A stretch of 64,000 nt of DNA from Geomonas ferrireducens (lineage in GTDB: Bacteria; Desulfobacterota; Desulfuromonadia; Geobacterales; Geobacteraceae): contig NZ_SSYA01000002.1 in NCBI RefSeq assembly GCF_004917065.1, positions 535,897-599,896 on the forward strand. The letters are read 5' to 3'. The position numbers were made by a program, and so were the translations under genes. Shown piece by piece: positions 8,426 through 16,106 of the stretch. The first letter of the stretch is position 1. Each line of letters starts with the position of its first letter. The notes beneath the pieces are model-generated. The model was not told the origin of the DNA and made no database searches. It saw only the letters and a list, made by a program, of their open reading frames with translations.

Positions 8426-11182
8426 ATGGCGAAGCCGGATTGGTACGACACGACAGATTGCGAGACACACGACGCCGGGGCTCCCAAGTTCTGCAAGAAA
8501 TCCGAACCGGGCGAAGGGACCGAGCGCAGCTGCGCCTACGACGGTGCGCGCGTCGTCCTCATGCCCATAACTGATGTCATTCACCTGGTGCACGGCCCCA
8601 TCGCCTGCGCCGGAAACTCCTGGGACAACCGCGGCGCGCGTTCCTCCGACTCTCAGATCTACCGCCGCGGCTTCACCACAGAGATGCTGCAAAATGACGT
8701 GATCTTCGGCGGCGAGAAGAAGCTCTATCGCGCCATCCAGGAACTCGCGGCGCGCTACCCCGAGGCGAAGGCGATCTTCGTCTACGCTACCTGCGTTACC
8801 TCCATGACCGGCGATGACATCGAGGCGGTCTGCAAGGCGGCCCGCGACAAGGTGAGCGTACCGGTGATCCCGGTGAACACCCCCGGTTTCATCGGCGACA
8901 AGAACATCGGCAACCGCCTCGCGGGCGAGACACTCTTCAAATACGTGATCGGCACGGCTGAGCCCGAATACACCACCGACTACGACATAAACCTGATCGG
9001 CGAGTACAACATAGCCGGAGATCTCTGGGGCATGCTGCCGCTCTTCGAGCGGCTCGGCATCCGTGTCCTTTCCTGCATCAGCGGGGACGCCAAGTTCGAG
9101 GACCTGCGCTACGCACACCGTGCGAAGCTGAACGTCATCGTATGTTCGAAGAGCCTCACCAACCTAGCCAAGAAGATGCAGAAGAATTACGGCATCCCGT
9201 ACCTGGAAGAATCCTTTTACGGCATGACCGACGTGGCGAAGGCGCTGCGCGACATCGCCCGCGAACTGGACGACCAGGTGAACGGCCTGGAGAAGCGGGT
9301 CATGCAGGAGCGGGTCGAGGCGCTTATCGCCGAATGCGAGGAGGCCTGCCGCGCTGAATTGGCGCCATACCGCGAGCGGCTCGTCGGGAAGAGGGCGGTT
9401 CTCTTCACCGGCGGCGTTAAGACCTGGTCCATGGTTAACGCGCTGGCCGAACTTGGTGTCGACATCCTCGCGGCCGGAACGCAGAACTCCACGCTTGAGG
9501 ACTTCTACCGGATGAAGGCGCTCATGCACGAAGACGCCTCCATCATCGCGGACACCAGCACGGCGGGGCTTTTATCCGTCATGTACGACAAGCTTCCCGA
9601 CCTGATCGTGGCCGGAGGGAAGACCAAGTACCTGGCCCTCAAGACTAAGACGCCGTTTCTGGACATCAACCACGGTCGCAGCCACCCATACGCCGGTTAT
9701 TCAGGCATGGTCACCTTTGCAAAGCAGCTCGACCTGACCGTGAACAACCCGATCTGGTCCGCGCTGAACTTGAAGGCACCCTGGGAGAAGGATGCCGCCT
9801 CGCTTGAAGCGGATCTCGCGTTTGCCGCGGGACACGCAGCGCGTCTTGCCGGCCTCGACATGAAAGCTTCCCGCGTGAAGGTCCCGACGAAGCACGCGAC
9901 GGTGAACCCGCAGAAGAACTCTCCGGCCCTCGGCGCGACACTTGCCTACCTGGGCATCGACGGCATGCTGGGTCTTTTGCACGGCGCCCAGGGATGCTCA
10001 ACCTTCATAAGGCTGCAGCTCTCGCGTCACTTCAAGGAGTCCATCGCGCTCAACTCGACCAGCATGAGCGAGGAGGCCGCCATCTTCGGTGGGTGGGAGA
10101 ATCTGAAGCTGGGGCTGAACCGCGTCATGGAGAAGTTCAAGCCTGAGGTGGTCGGCGTGATGACCACCGGTCTCACCGAGACCATGGGGGATGACGTGAG
10201 AAGCGCGATCGTGAAGTTCCGCGAGGCGCATCCAGAGCACGATAACATCCCGGTGATCCACGCCTCCACGCCTGACTACTGCGGCTCGATGCAGGAGGGA
10301 TACGCCGCCGCGGTCGAGGCGATCCTCGCCACCATCCCGGAAGGGGATATCCCTGTACCTGGACAGGTAAGTATTCTGCCCGGGTGTCATCTGACACCGG
10401 CGGAAGTGGAGGAAATCGCAGAGTTGTGCCGGGCTTTCGGGCTCGACCCTATCGTCGTTCCCGACATCTCCAACGCGCTTGACGGACACATCGACGCGAC
10501 GGTCTCGGCCCTATCCGTAGGTGGGATCGCCGTCGAACGGATCAAGGCTGCGGGCAGAAGCCAAGCGACGCTCTATTTTGGAGATTCGCTGGCCGATGCC
10601 GCCGCAGTTCTGAAGGACAAGTATGGCATCCCGAGTTACGGCTTCACCTCGATTACGGGCCTCGTCGAGTCCGACCTCCTGATGGCGACGCTTGCCAAGG
10701 TTTCCGGGCGCCCCGTTCCCGAGAGGCTCAGGCGCTGGCGGAGCCGTCTCATGGACGCCATGGTCGACTGCCATTACCAGTTCGGTCAGAAGAAGATCGC
10801 TCTGGCGCTGGAGGCCGACCACCTGAAGGGGATGACCTCTTTCCTGGCGAGCCTTGGCTGCGACATCCAGGTGGCCATCGCCGCGACGAGGACGCGTGGG
10901 CTGGACCAGTTGCCAGTGGAGAATCTCTTCGTGGGAGATCTGGAGGATCTGGAAAAGAGTGCGGCCGGCGCAGACCTTCTGGTCGCGAACTCGAATGGCA
11001 GGCAGGCCGCGAAGAAACTGGGTATAGGGGCGCACCTGAGGACCGGGATGCCGGTGTTCGATCGGCTCGGCTCGCATCACAAGATGTGGGTCGGTTACCA
11101 GGGAACGCTGAACCTCATCTTCGAGCTTGCCAACATCTTCCAGGCAAATGCGAAAGAAGCGCAGAAGCTGGCGCACAACTAA
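8426..11182 (+). CDS. nifEN: fused FeMo-cofactor scaffold NifE-NifN
   Basis: A 918-residue protein in which NifE (about 1-450) is continuous with NifN (about 480-918). In most diazotrophs these are separate subunits of the heterotetramer on which the NifB-cofactor matures to FeMo-cofactor. NifE-half cluster cysteines are in HGPIACAGNSWDN and YATCVTSMTGDD. The NifN half has HGAQGCSTF and NSTSMSEEAAIFGG. Between them is a charged linker ending near VPTKHATVNPQKNSP. The ATG at 8426 is chosen because AAAGGAGG is 5 bases upstream; the frame runs 39 codons further up, but that part translates the dispersed repeat. Fusion of nifEN is known from Geobacter. Confidence 0.95.
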   Translation: MAKPDWYDTTDCETHDAGAPKFCKKSEPGEGTERSCAYDGARVVLMPITDVIHLVHGPIACAGNSWDNRGARSSDSQIYRRGFTTEMLQNDVIFGGEKKLYRAIQELAARYPEAKAIFVYATCVTSMTGDDIEAVCKAARDKVSVPVIPVNTPGFIGDKNIGNRLAGETLFKYVIGTAEPEYTTDYDINLIGEYNIAGDLWGMLPLFERLGIRVLSCISGDAKFEDLRYAHRAKLNVIVCSKSLTNLAKKMQKNYGIPYLEESFYGMTDVAKALRDIARELDDQVNGLEKRVMQERVEALIAECEEACRAELAPYRERLVGKRAVLFTGGVKTWSMVNALAELGVDILAAGTQNSTLEDFYRMKALMHEDASIIADTSTAGLLSVMYDKLPDLIVAGGKTKYLALKTKTPFLDINHGRSHPYAGYSGMVTFAKQLDLTVNNPIWSALNLKAPWEKDAASLEADLAFAAGHAARLAGLDMKASRVKVPTKHATVNPQKNSPALGATLAYLGIDGMLGLLHGAQGCSTFIRLQLSRHFKESIALNSTSMSEEAAIFGGWENLKLGLNRVMEKFKPEVVGVMTTGLTETMGDDVRSAIVKFREAHPEHDNIPVIHASTPDYCGSMQEGYAAAVEAILATIPEGDIPVPGQVSILPGCHLTPAEVEEIAELCRAFGLDPIVVPDISNALDGHIDATVSALSVGGIAVERIKAAGRSQATLYFGDSLADAAAVLKDKYGIPSYGFTSITGLVESDLLMATLAKVSGRPVPERLRRWRSRLMDAMVDCHYQFGQKKIALALEADHLKGMTSFLASLGCDIQVAIAATRTRGLDQLPVENLFVGDLEDLEKSAAGADLLVANSNGRQAAKKLGIGAHLRTGMPVFDRLGSHHKMWVGYQGTLNLIFELANIFQANAKEAQKLAHN

Positions 11183-11188
11183 AACAGT

Positions 11189-11265
11189 CCCCTCTCCCAC
11201 GGGCCTTCGACCACCGTAGGGCTCCGGTCCTCAGATGGGAGAGGGGGAGGGGGAGGGGGAGGGTG
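11189..11265. repeat. long inverted repeat and purine tract after nifEN
   Basis: CCCCTCTCCCA (11189-11199) is perfectly complementary to TGGGAGAGGGG (11236-11246), giving an 11-bp stem. It is followed by tandem GAGGGG units. There is no U-tract, so it is not a standard terminator; it may be a processing or mRNA-stability element inside the nif operon, or another dispersed repeat. Confidence 0.6.
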
Positions 11266-11308
11266 TCGGCAGATGCAAAATCCTGTATCGCCTTCAAAGG
11301 AGACCGCT

Positions 11309-11698
11309 ATGAAGATCGCTTTTACGAGTAAAACCGGTGAATCCATCGACATGCATTTCGGGCAGGCTGATTCGTTCCACGTGTGGGAAGTTGGGCCGGA
11401 CGAAGCGCACTACGTTCAGACCCTCACCGTCGGCGAAAGCGGCAGCGACGAGGAGGACCGCATCGCCGCGAGGGCGAATCTCCTCACCGACTGCGCCATC
11501 GTCTATACCATGCAGATCGGAGGACCGGCTGCGGCCAAGCTCGTCGCTAAACGCATCCATCCCATGAAGACCAACGTGGAGGTTGGGCTCAAGGAATCGA
11601 TCGAACGGATGCAAGAGGTGCTTAGGGGAAACCCGCCGCCCTGGTTGCGTAAGGCGATGAACAAGGACCTCGCGACTTCTTTCCTCGACGAAGAGTAG
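11309..11698 (+). CDS. nifX: NifX-type FeMo-cofactor carrier protein
   Basis: A 129-residue protein of the dinitrogenase iron-molybdenum cofactor biosynthesis family (NifX/NafY/NifB C-terminal fold). The signature opening KIAFTSKTGESIDMHFGQAD is followed by the TMQIGGPAAAKLV segment. Members bind NifB-cofactor or related clusters and hand them between NifB, NifEN and NifDK. The ATG 11309 is preferred to an upstream in-frame start because CAAAGGAG lies 6 bases ahead. The C-terminal ~25 residues (PPPWLRKAMNKD) are a NifX-like tail. It is the first of two NifX-like genes here. Confidence 0.9.
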   Translation: MKIAFTSKTGESIDMHFGQADSFHVWEVGPDEAHYVQTLTVGESGSDEEDRIAARANLLTDCAIVYTMQIGGPAAAKLVAKRIHPMKTNVEVGLKESIERMQEVLRGNPPPWLRKAMNKDLATSFLDEE

Positions 11699-11817
11699 CC
11701 AACTCCTCCCCCTGGGGGGGGAAGGGGAAGAAGTCATGGCGCCCTTGCAGGAGTATTAAAAGTTCAAGCAATGAATCGATAATCAGCAGTCAATATACCG
11801 AAAAAAGGAGATTTATC

Positions 11818-12081
11818 ATGGCTTACATCACCGGTTTGACCAAGAACAAGAAGGAGTGGACCCCGCAGTTCATCACCGCAATCGACGAAGAGACTTGCAT
11901 CGGCTGCGGTCGCTGTTTCAAGGTCTGCGCCCATGACGTGCTCAACTTCGAAGAGGTTGATGAGGACGATTCGGCCAAGATGTTCATGAAAGTCGAGAAT
12001 CCCGGCAACTGTATCGGCTGCCAGGCGTGCGGCAGAACCTGCTCGAAGAAGTGTTTCACCTTCGAGCCGGTGGTGGCGTAA
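11818..12081 (+). CDS. fdxB: nif-specific ferredoxin III (FdxB type)
   Basis: An 87-residue 2[4Fe-4S] ferredoxin. Cluster motifs are CIGCGRCFKVC (about 25-35) and CIGCQACGRTC (about 66-76), the latter followed by SKKCF. The opening region with Leu-Thr-Lys..Trp-Thr-Pro and the long acidic insert between motifs are typical of nif-linked FdxB/FdIII, which may supply electrons to NifB or NifEN or act on nitrogenase directly. ATG 11818 follows AAAAAAGGAG. The 119-base gap before it holds a C/G-rich palindrome (CCCCCTGGGGGGGG) and nothing else clear. Confidence 0.92.
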   Translation: MAYITGLTKNKKEWTPQFITAIDEETCIGCGRCFKVCAHDVLNFEEVDEDDSAKMFMKVENPGNCIGCQACGRTCSKKCFTFEPVVA

Positions 12082-12085
12082 GGGT

Positions 12086-12118
12086 AAGGGGACTGGCTCC
12101 GCAGGTGCCTGTCCCCTT
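12086..12118. repeat. intergenic hairpin between fdxB and the second nifX-like gene
   Basis: AAGGGGAC (12086-12093) pairs perfectly with GTCCCCTT (12111-12118), with an inner GGC/GCC pair. Only a short pyrimidine run follows, so it could be a weak terminator or an RNA-processing or stability site. Confidence 0.6.
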
Positions 12119-12160
12119 CTCGCGTGTGCCCCAAACCTAACCAGTCTTTAGGAGGTACCC

Positions 12161-12490
12161 ATGCTTTTTGCAGTCGCGTCCAGAGATGGCAAGGAAATCA
12201 ACCAGCACTTCGGGCATGTTGAGCGCTTCCTGATCTACCGCGTGGAGGACGATACGGTGAGTTTCGTAGAGGAGCGTCCGGTCGAGAAGTACTGCCGCTT
12301 CGACCCGGAGCACCCGCTCAGGGCTCACACGCTGAAGGACACCGCCGACGCCCTCAAAGGATGCCGCGCCGTGGTCTGTTCCATGATTGGTGAAGCCCCG
12401 AAGGGTGAGTTAGAGCGCCTCGGCGTCGAGCCGTACGTGATAGAAGGCGAGATAGAGCCTGTCTTGAAGGATCTTGCCAAAGTACTGTAG
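12161..12490 (+). CDS. second NifX/NifB C-terminal-like cofactor-binding protein
   Basis: A 109-residue protein of the same fold as NifX. It opens LFAVASRDGKEINQHFGHVE and has VVCSMIGEAPKGEL in the middle, closer to the C-terminal domain that is fused to NifB in Azotobacter and others. The nifB gene of this window lacks that domain, so this protein could provide it as a separate chain. ATG 12161 lies behind TAGGAGGTACCC. It ends 88 bases before draT. Confidence 0.85.
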   Translation: MLFAVASRDGKEINQHFGHVERFLIYRVEDDTVSFVEERPVEKYCRFDPEHPLRAHTLKDTADALKGCRAVVCSMIGEAPKGELERLGVEPYVIEGEIEPVLKDLAKVL

Positions 12491-12578
12491 AAAGCCCGTA
12501 CTTGCTGGAAACTCGGCAAGCCGTGTCGGCCCCACGATCTCATCCTCAACCTTAATCCGTAACACTAGTGGCGATTCA

Positions 12579-13370
12579 ATGGAGAATTCATTCAACCACT
12601 GCAACCTTCCCCCGTGGGTCATCGCTTCCCGCCACTTCAACGACCACCCGCAAACCCTCGAGATCCAGGGGGTGCGCGCGGTGAACCGTTTCCTCTTCGA
12701 CAAGCTCGACGGCATAGATTCCGCCGAAGAGCGCGCGTCAGTCTTCAACGACTACATGTCGGTGAAATTCCAGTTGCATCAATGGCAGCAGGAAACCGCT
12801 GTTGCGCGAAAGAGTCTCAAGAACAGCTACCTCCGCTTTCTCCGGGGGTGGATGATGGATTCCAACTCGGTGGAGGGGGCCGTGCTGAAAGGATGGGTGG
12901 AGAGCCGGATGGGGCTTGCGCCTACCTTCCACAACGTGCGCATCGCCGGTATCCACGACCAAAATTACCTGCAGTACGCCATCGACCGCACCAAGGGGAG
13001 TGCACGCACTTCTGCCATCAATTCTCAGCTGGACCTGCTCTACGAATACTGCCAGTACGAACTCGCCAAGCGCTATCCCGACCGCAAGCACCTCACCCTG
13101 TACCGCGGAACCTTCGAGCGCTCCGAACACGACAAACTCGAGACCGTCTCGAAGCGAGAAGAGATCGTGCGCCTCAACAACCTGAATTCGTTCACGACCG
13201 ACGAGGAACGGGCGTGGGAATTCGGCTTCATCGTTTGGGAGGTCCGGGTCCCACTCGCCAAGATCTTCTTTTTCAGTGAGCTTCTGCCCAATTCCATCTT
13301 GAAAGGTGAGGGAGAGTGCCTCGTAGTCGGCGGGGAGTTCCGGGTCAAACGGCTCATGTGTACCGTGTAG
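12579..13370 (+). CDS. draT: NAD+-dinitrogen-reductase ADP-ribosyltransferase DraT
   Basis: A 263-residue enzyme that inactivates NifH by ADP-ribosylating one arginine (Arg99 of the NifH here) when ammonium or darkness/energy loss is sensed. Recognised by CNLPPWVIASRHFNDHP near the N-terminus, the substrate stretch LTLYRGTFERSEH and the tail WEVRVPLAKIFFFSELLP followed by GEGECLVVGGE. The ATG 12579 is chosen as the family N-terminus; the frame is open 35 codons upstream but that part overlaps the end of the preceding region and lacks similarity. The ribosome site is weak. It is convergent with draG across a tandem repeat, whereas elsewhere draT and draG are usually co-directional. Confidence 0.93.
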   Translation: MENSFNHCNLPPWVIASRHFNDHPQTLEIQGVRAVNRFLFDKLDGIDSAEERASVFNDYMSVKFQLHQWQQETAVARKSLKNSYLRFLRGWMMDSNSVEGAVLKGWVESRMGLAPTFHNVRIAGIHDQNYLQYAIDRTKGSARTSAINSQLDLLYEYCQYELAKRYPDRKHLTLYRGTFERSEHDKLETVSKREEIVRLNNLNSFTTDEERAWEFGFIVWEVRVPLAKIFFFSELLPNSILKGEGECLVVGGEFRVKRLMCTV

Positions 13371-13418
13371 GTGTCTGAAGTACAGCCATAACTTCTCAAT
13401 CGTGATGCAGAAATTGGG

Positions 13419-13855
13419 GTGAGCGGTTCCGAAGTTTGGGAGAGCCGTTCTGAAGTTCGAGAGAGCCGTTCTGAAGTTCGGGAGAGCCGTTCTGAAGTTC
13501 GGGAGAGCCGTTCTGAAGTTCGGGAGAGCAGTTCAGAAGTTCGAAAGAGCAGTTCAGAAGTTCGAAAGAGCAGTTCAGAAGTTCGGAAGAGCAGTTCAGA
13601 AGTTCGGAAGAGCAGTTCAGAAGTTCGGAAGAGCAGTTCAGACGTTCGGGAGAGCGGTTCAGAAGTTCGGAAGAGCAGTTCAGAAGTTCGGGAGAGCGGT
13701 TCGGAAGTTCGGCATAGCAGTTCCGAAGTTTGGGAGAGCAGTGCGGAAGTTATGGAGAGCAGTTCTGAAGTTTGGAAGAGCGGTTCGGAAGTTCTGAAGA
13801 GCGGTTAGGAAGTTCTGAAGAGCGGTTAGGAAGTTCAGAAGAGCGGTTAAGAAGT
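13419..13855. repeat. 21-bp minisatellite between draT and draG
   Basis: About 21 imperfect copies of a 21-base unit of the type AGTTCGGAAGAGCAGTTCAG fill the gap between the convergent draT and draG genes and touch the 3' end of draG. Variants cluster: GAGAGCCGTTCTGA copies at the left, AAGAGCAGTTCAGA in the middle, AGAGCGGTT-AGGA at the right. As 21 is a multiple of three, all frames through it stay open on both strands and give low-complexity peptides, but no ribosome site or real protein was found. Confidence 0.95.
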
Positions 13856-14752
13856 TCGGAATAGCGACGAAAGCTGCACCAGCTGCTCGGACAGCTCCAT
13901 GATTTCGCTCGCAAGTCCCTTGGAAAGCTTCTTCTTCCACCGTGCCGGGATCGCTTCCTCGCCGTAGTAAGCACCGGCTAGTGCGCCGGCTATGGCGCCA
14001 GTCGTGTCGGCGTCTCCTCCCTGGTTTACCGTTTCCGTCACACATCCTTCGAAAGAACGCGATCTGAAGAAGCAGTGGAAGACGGTCTGCATAGTGTCGA
14101 CCACGTAGCCTGAGGCAAGCCCTTTGTACGGCTCGAAATTGAAATTCGGGTAGAGGGAAACCAGGTCGGCAGCTTCGCGTCTCATGCGCTGCATGGAACG
14201 GCCGGTAAGGGCCAGATGCAGCAAGCGGCCGAGGTAAAGGGTGGCCGCGTCGGAGAGAGGATGGTTATGGGTCAGATGGGCATGGTCGATGGTGCAGGTC
14301 TCGAGAAGGGTGGCGTCGCCAACGGTAAAGAGGGCGACGGGAAGGGTTCGCATAGCGGCGCCGTTGCCTCCGTCCCATTCGTTCGGCGGGGTCTCGGTCG
14401 TGCCATGCAGCATGTAGTTCCGAATGCCGCGGCGGCAGGTGTCTCCGACGTCTATCGGCTTGGACCTAAGCCAAGCGGCGAGGTTGTCGGCGGCATCCCT
14501 TAGGCTCCAACCTCCGGCACTGTTGATGGCTCGTGCGAGGCAGAGCGACATCTCCGTGTCGTCGGTCACTTGTCCCGGTTTGAGCCTAAGCCATCCGCCT
14601 CCCACCATTTCTCTTAAGACACCGTACTTCCCCTTTATCTCGCCACGTGTCATGAATTCCACCGGAGCCCCGAGCGCGTCACCGACCGCAAGACCAATGA
14701 AGGCCCCGCGTGCCCTGGACACTAACTCGCTATGGAAGGAATGGACGGTCAT
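13847..14752 (-). CDS. draG: ADP-ribosyl-[dinitrogen reductase] hydrolase DraG
   Basis: A 301-residue di-metal ADP-ribosylglycohydrolase that removes ADP-ribose from NifH and restores activity. Metal and substrate motifs: GLAVGDALGAPVEF (about 20-33), TDDTEMSLCLA (about 63-73), a central His-rich DHAHLTHNHPLSD, and GGDADTTGAIAGALAGAYYG near residue 250. The ATG at 14752 is taken as start; an in-frame TTG lies 24 codons upstream without family-like sequence. The last codons enter the 21-bp repeat. It is paired with draT and so closes the reversible NifH switch. Confidence 0.93.
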   Translation of the reverse strand: MTVHSFHSELVSRARGAFIGLAVGDALGAPVEFMTRGEIKGKYGVLREMVGGGWLRLKPGQVTDDTEMSLCLARAINSAGGWSLRDAADNLAAWLRSKPIDVGDTCRRGIRNYMLHGTTETPPNEWDGGNGAAMRTLPVALFTVGDATLLETCTIDHAHLTHNHPLSDAATLYLGRLLHLALTGRSMQRMRREAADLVSLYPNFNFEPYKGLASGYVVDTMQTVFHCFFRSRSFEGCVTETVNQGGDADTTGAIAGALAGAYYGEEAIPARWKKKLSKGLASEIMELSEQLVQLSSLFRTS

Positions 14753-15105
14753 GCAGGTTCCGCTGCAATATCCACTCCGGCTGTCTCGAAATCGCTCTTG
14801 CCGTGACAGAAGCGCGCGAAGCAACTGATTGAGCTTCCTTTCGACGCGAGTTCAAGACGGTCATGCCGCGCCCGCGTGCACAAAAAATAGTCTCATGGGT
14901 ACCTGATAGGCATCACAGCCTGCAGCCGACGTTGCAACCGCCCATTTACGACTGGCGCTGTCAGTCGCAATCAGGTGCTGTGGTGGCTATGAAGGACAAA
15001 AGCCCCTAAACCCTTTTGCCGCAATGGATGCGGAGGCGTTGAGGGCACTATGAACCGGCTTGGCCGCCGTGTCGTGAGGTTGTGTAGACGTGTTCAGTCC
15101 GGAAG
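14753..15105. other. gene-free region upstream of the nifB promoter
   Basis: About 350 bases without a supported gene. It contains a perfect inverted repeat CGACTG-GCGCTGT-CAGTCG (14949-14967), about 150 bases upstream of the sigma-54 promoter, a plausible enhancer or operator position, though no known activator site is recognised. The promoter of draG on the minus strand should also lie here but was not identified. Confidence 0.5.
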
Positions 15106-15123
15106 CTGGCACGCTAAATGCTA
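15106..15123 (+). promoter_or_regulatory. sigma-54 (-24/-12) promoter of nifB
   Basis: CTGGCACGCTAAATGCTA has GG at 15108-15109 and GC at 15120-15121, 12 bases apart. It is nearly the same as the nifH promoter. The predicted start is about 15133, giving a leader of about 117 bases. Confidence 0.9.
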
Positions 15124-15136
15124 AACGAGGATCAAC

Positions 15137-15175
15137 AGATACAAAGAGGTATCTCACATTGACGGCAACGATGCC
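15137..15175 (+). promoter_or_regulatory. ANTAR-type antitermination leader of nifB
   Basis: P1 is AGATAC-AAAGAG-GTATCT (15137-15154), a 6-bp stem with hexaloop A1/G4. P2 is GGC-AACGAT-GCC (15164-15175), again with A1/G4; a nearby longer alternative is CATTG/CGATG. The 3' part of P2 lies within the 5' arm of the terminator starting at 15170, so the two are mutually exclusive. This is the clearest of the three nif leaders for the two-hairpin ANTAR target. The regulator is inferred, as it is not encoded in the window. Confidence 0.8.
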
Positions 15176-15214
15176 CGGCGGAGAACATTATCCGACCGGG
15201 CATCTTTCGTTTTC
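15170..15214 (+). terminator. intrinsic terminator in the nifB leader (attenuator)
   Basis: GATGCCCGG (15170-15178) pairs with CCGGGCATC (15196-15204), a 9-bp perfect stem with a 17-base loop, followed by TTTCGTTTTC. It lies between the sigma-54 promoter and nifB with no gene in front of it. Confidence 0.85.
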
Positions 15215-15249
15215 AGGGCCAGCCTGGAGCGAGGATCAAGGAGGATATC

Positions 15250-16104
15250 ATGGCAACGGCGTGCAAAAAGATGGAGAAGATCCAGGGGCATCCCTGCTTT
15301 GGCGGCAACCACCACAAAAACGGCCGGATGCATCTCGCCGTGGCTCCAAAATGCAACATCAAGTGCGGTTACTGCACCAGGCGGCACGACTGCGCCAATG
15401 AATCGCGCCCCGGCGTGACCAGCCGGTTGCTTTCCCCCGAAGAGGCGATCGTCAGAGTGCGCGAGGTGATGGCGAGCCCCATCACCGGCCCGATCATCAA
15501 GGTGATCGGCATAGCCGGTCCGGGTGATCCGCTTTTCAACGATGAAACCTTCCGGACCTTCCAGCTCGTGGACCAGGAATTCCCGCACCTCATCAAGTGC
15601 ATGAGCACCAACGGTCTGCTGTTGCCTGATAAGATGCCGGTTCTGCATGCGCTTGGGCTGCACAGCCTCACCGTAACGCTCAATACCCTCGATCCCAAGG
15701 TGGGGGGCAGGATCTACTCTCATGTGCATTACAACGGCACCACCTACACAGGCGAAGAAGGTGGCGAGATCCTGGTGAGGAACCAGTTGGAGGGGATCAG
15801 GCTGGCGGCCGAACTCGGGATGACCATAAAGATCAACACGGTGCTCATCCCTGGAATAAATGACGAGCAGATACCGCTCATCTCAAAAAAGGTCAAGGAA
15901 CTCGGCGCCTTCGTGATGAACATCATGCCCCTCATACCGCAGGCCGACTTCGCCCACATCGAAGCCCCTTCGGTGGAAAGGCTCGATGCCTTGCGCCGCG
16001 ACAACGAGAAAACGATCGGGCAGTTCAAACACTGCAAGCAGTGCCGGGCCGACGCGGTCGGGCTCATCGGCGAGAACCTGCAGCTTGCCACGGCGCCCCT
16101 CTGA
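15250..16104 (+). CDS. nifB: NifB, radical-SAM FeMo-cofactor core synthase (short form)
   Basis: A 284-residue radical S-adenosylmethionine enzyme that fuses two [4Fe-4S] clusters around a carbide to give the NifB-cofactor, the precursor passed to NifEN. The SAM cluster motif is CNIKCGYC (Cys35, 39, 42). Other conserved parts are HPCFGGNHH near the N-terminus and CKQCRADAVG near the C-terminus. The NifX-like C-terminal domain of many proteobacterial NifB proteins is missing. The ATG 15250 follows AAGGAGGATATC. A GNAT gene follows after 2 bases. Confidence 0.96.
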   Translation: MATACKKMEKIQGHPCFGGNHHKNGRMHLAVAPKCNIKCGYCTRRHDCANESRPGVTSRLLSPEEAIVRVREVMASPITGPIIKVIGIAGPGDPLFNDETFRTFQLVDQEFPHLIKCMSTNGLLLPDKMPVLHALGLHSLTVTLNTLDPKVGGRIYSHVHYNGTTYTGEEGGEILVRNQLEGIRLAAELGMTIKINTVLIPGINDEQIPLISKKVKELGAFVMNIMPLIPQADFAHIEAPSVERLDALRRDNEKTIGQFKHCKQCRADAVGLIGENLQLATAPL

Positions 16105-16106
16105 CC

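Noticed and set aside
13419-13808. Open frame encoding Ser-Glu-Val-Arg-type repeats (and Asn-Phe-Arg-Thr-Ala-Leu-Pro repeats on the other strand)
   Set aside because: It is a 21-bp minisatellite whose length keeps all frames open; there is no ribosome site and no non-repetitive protein part.
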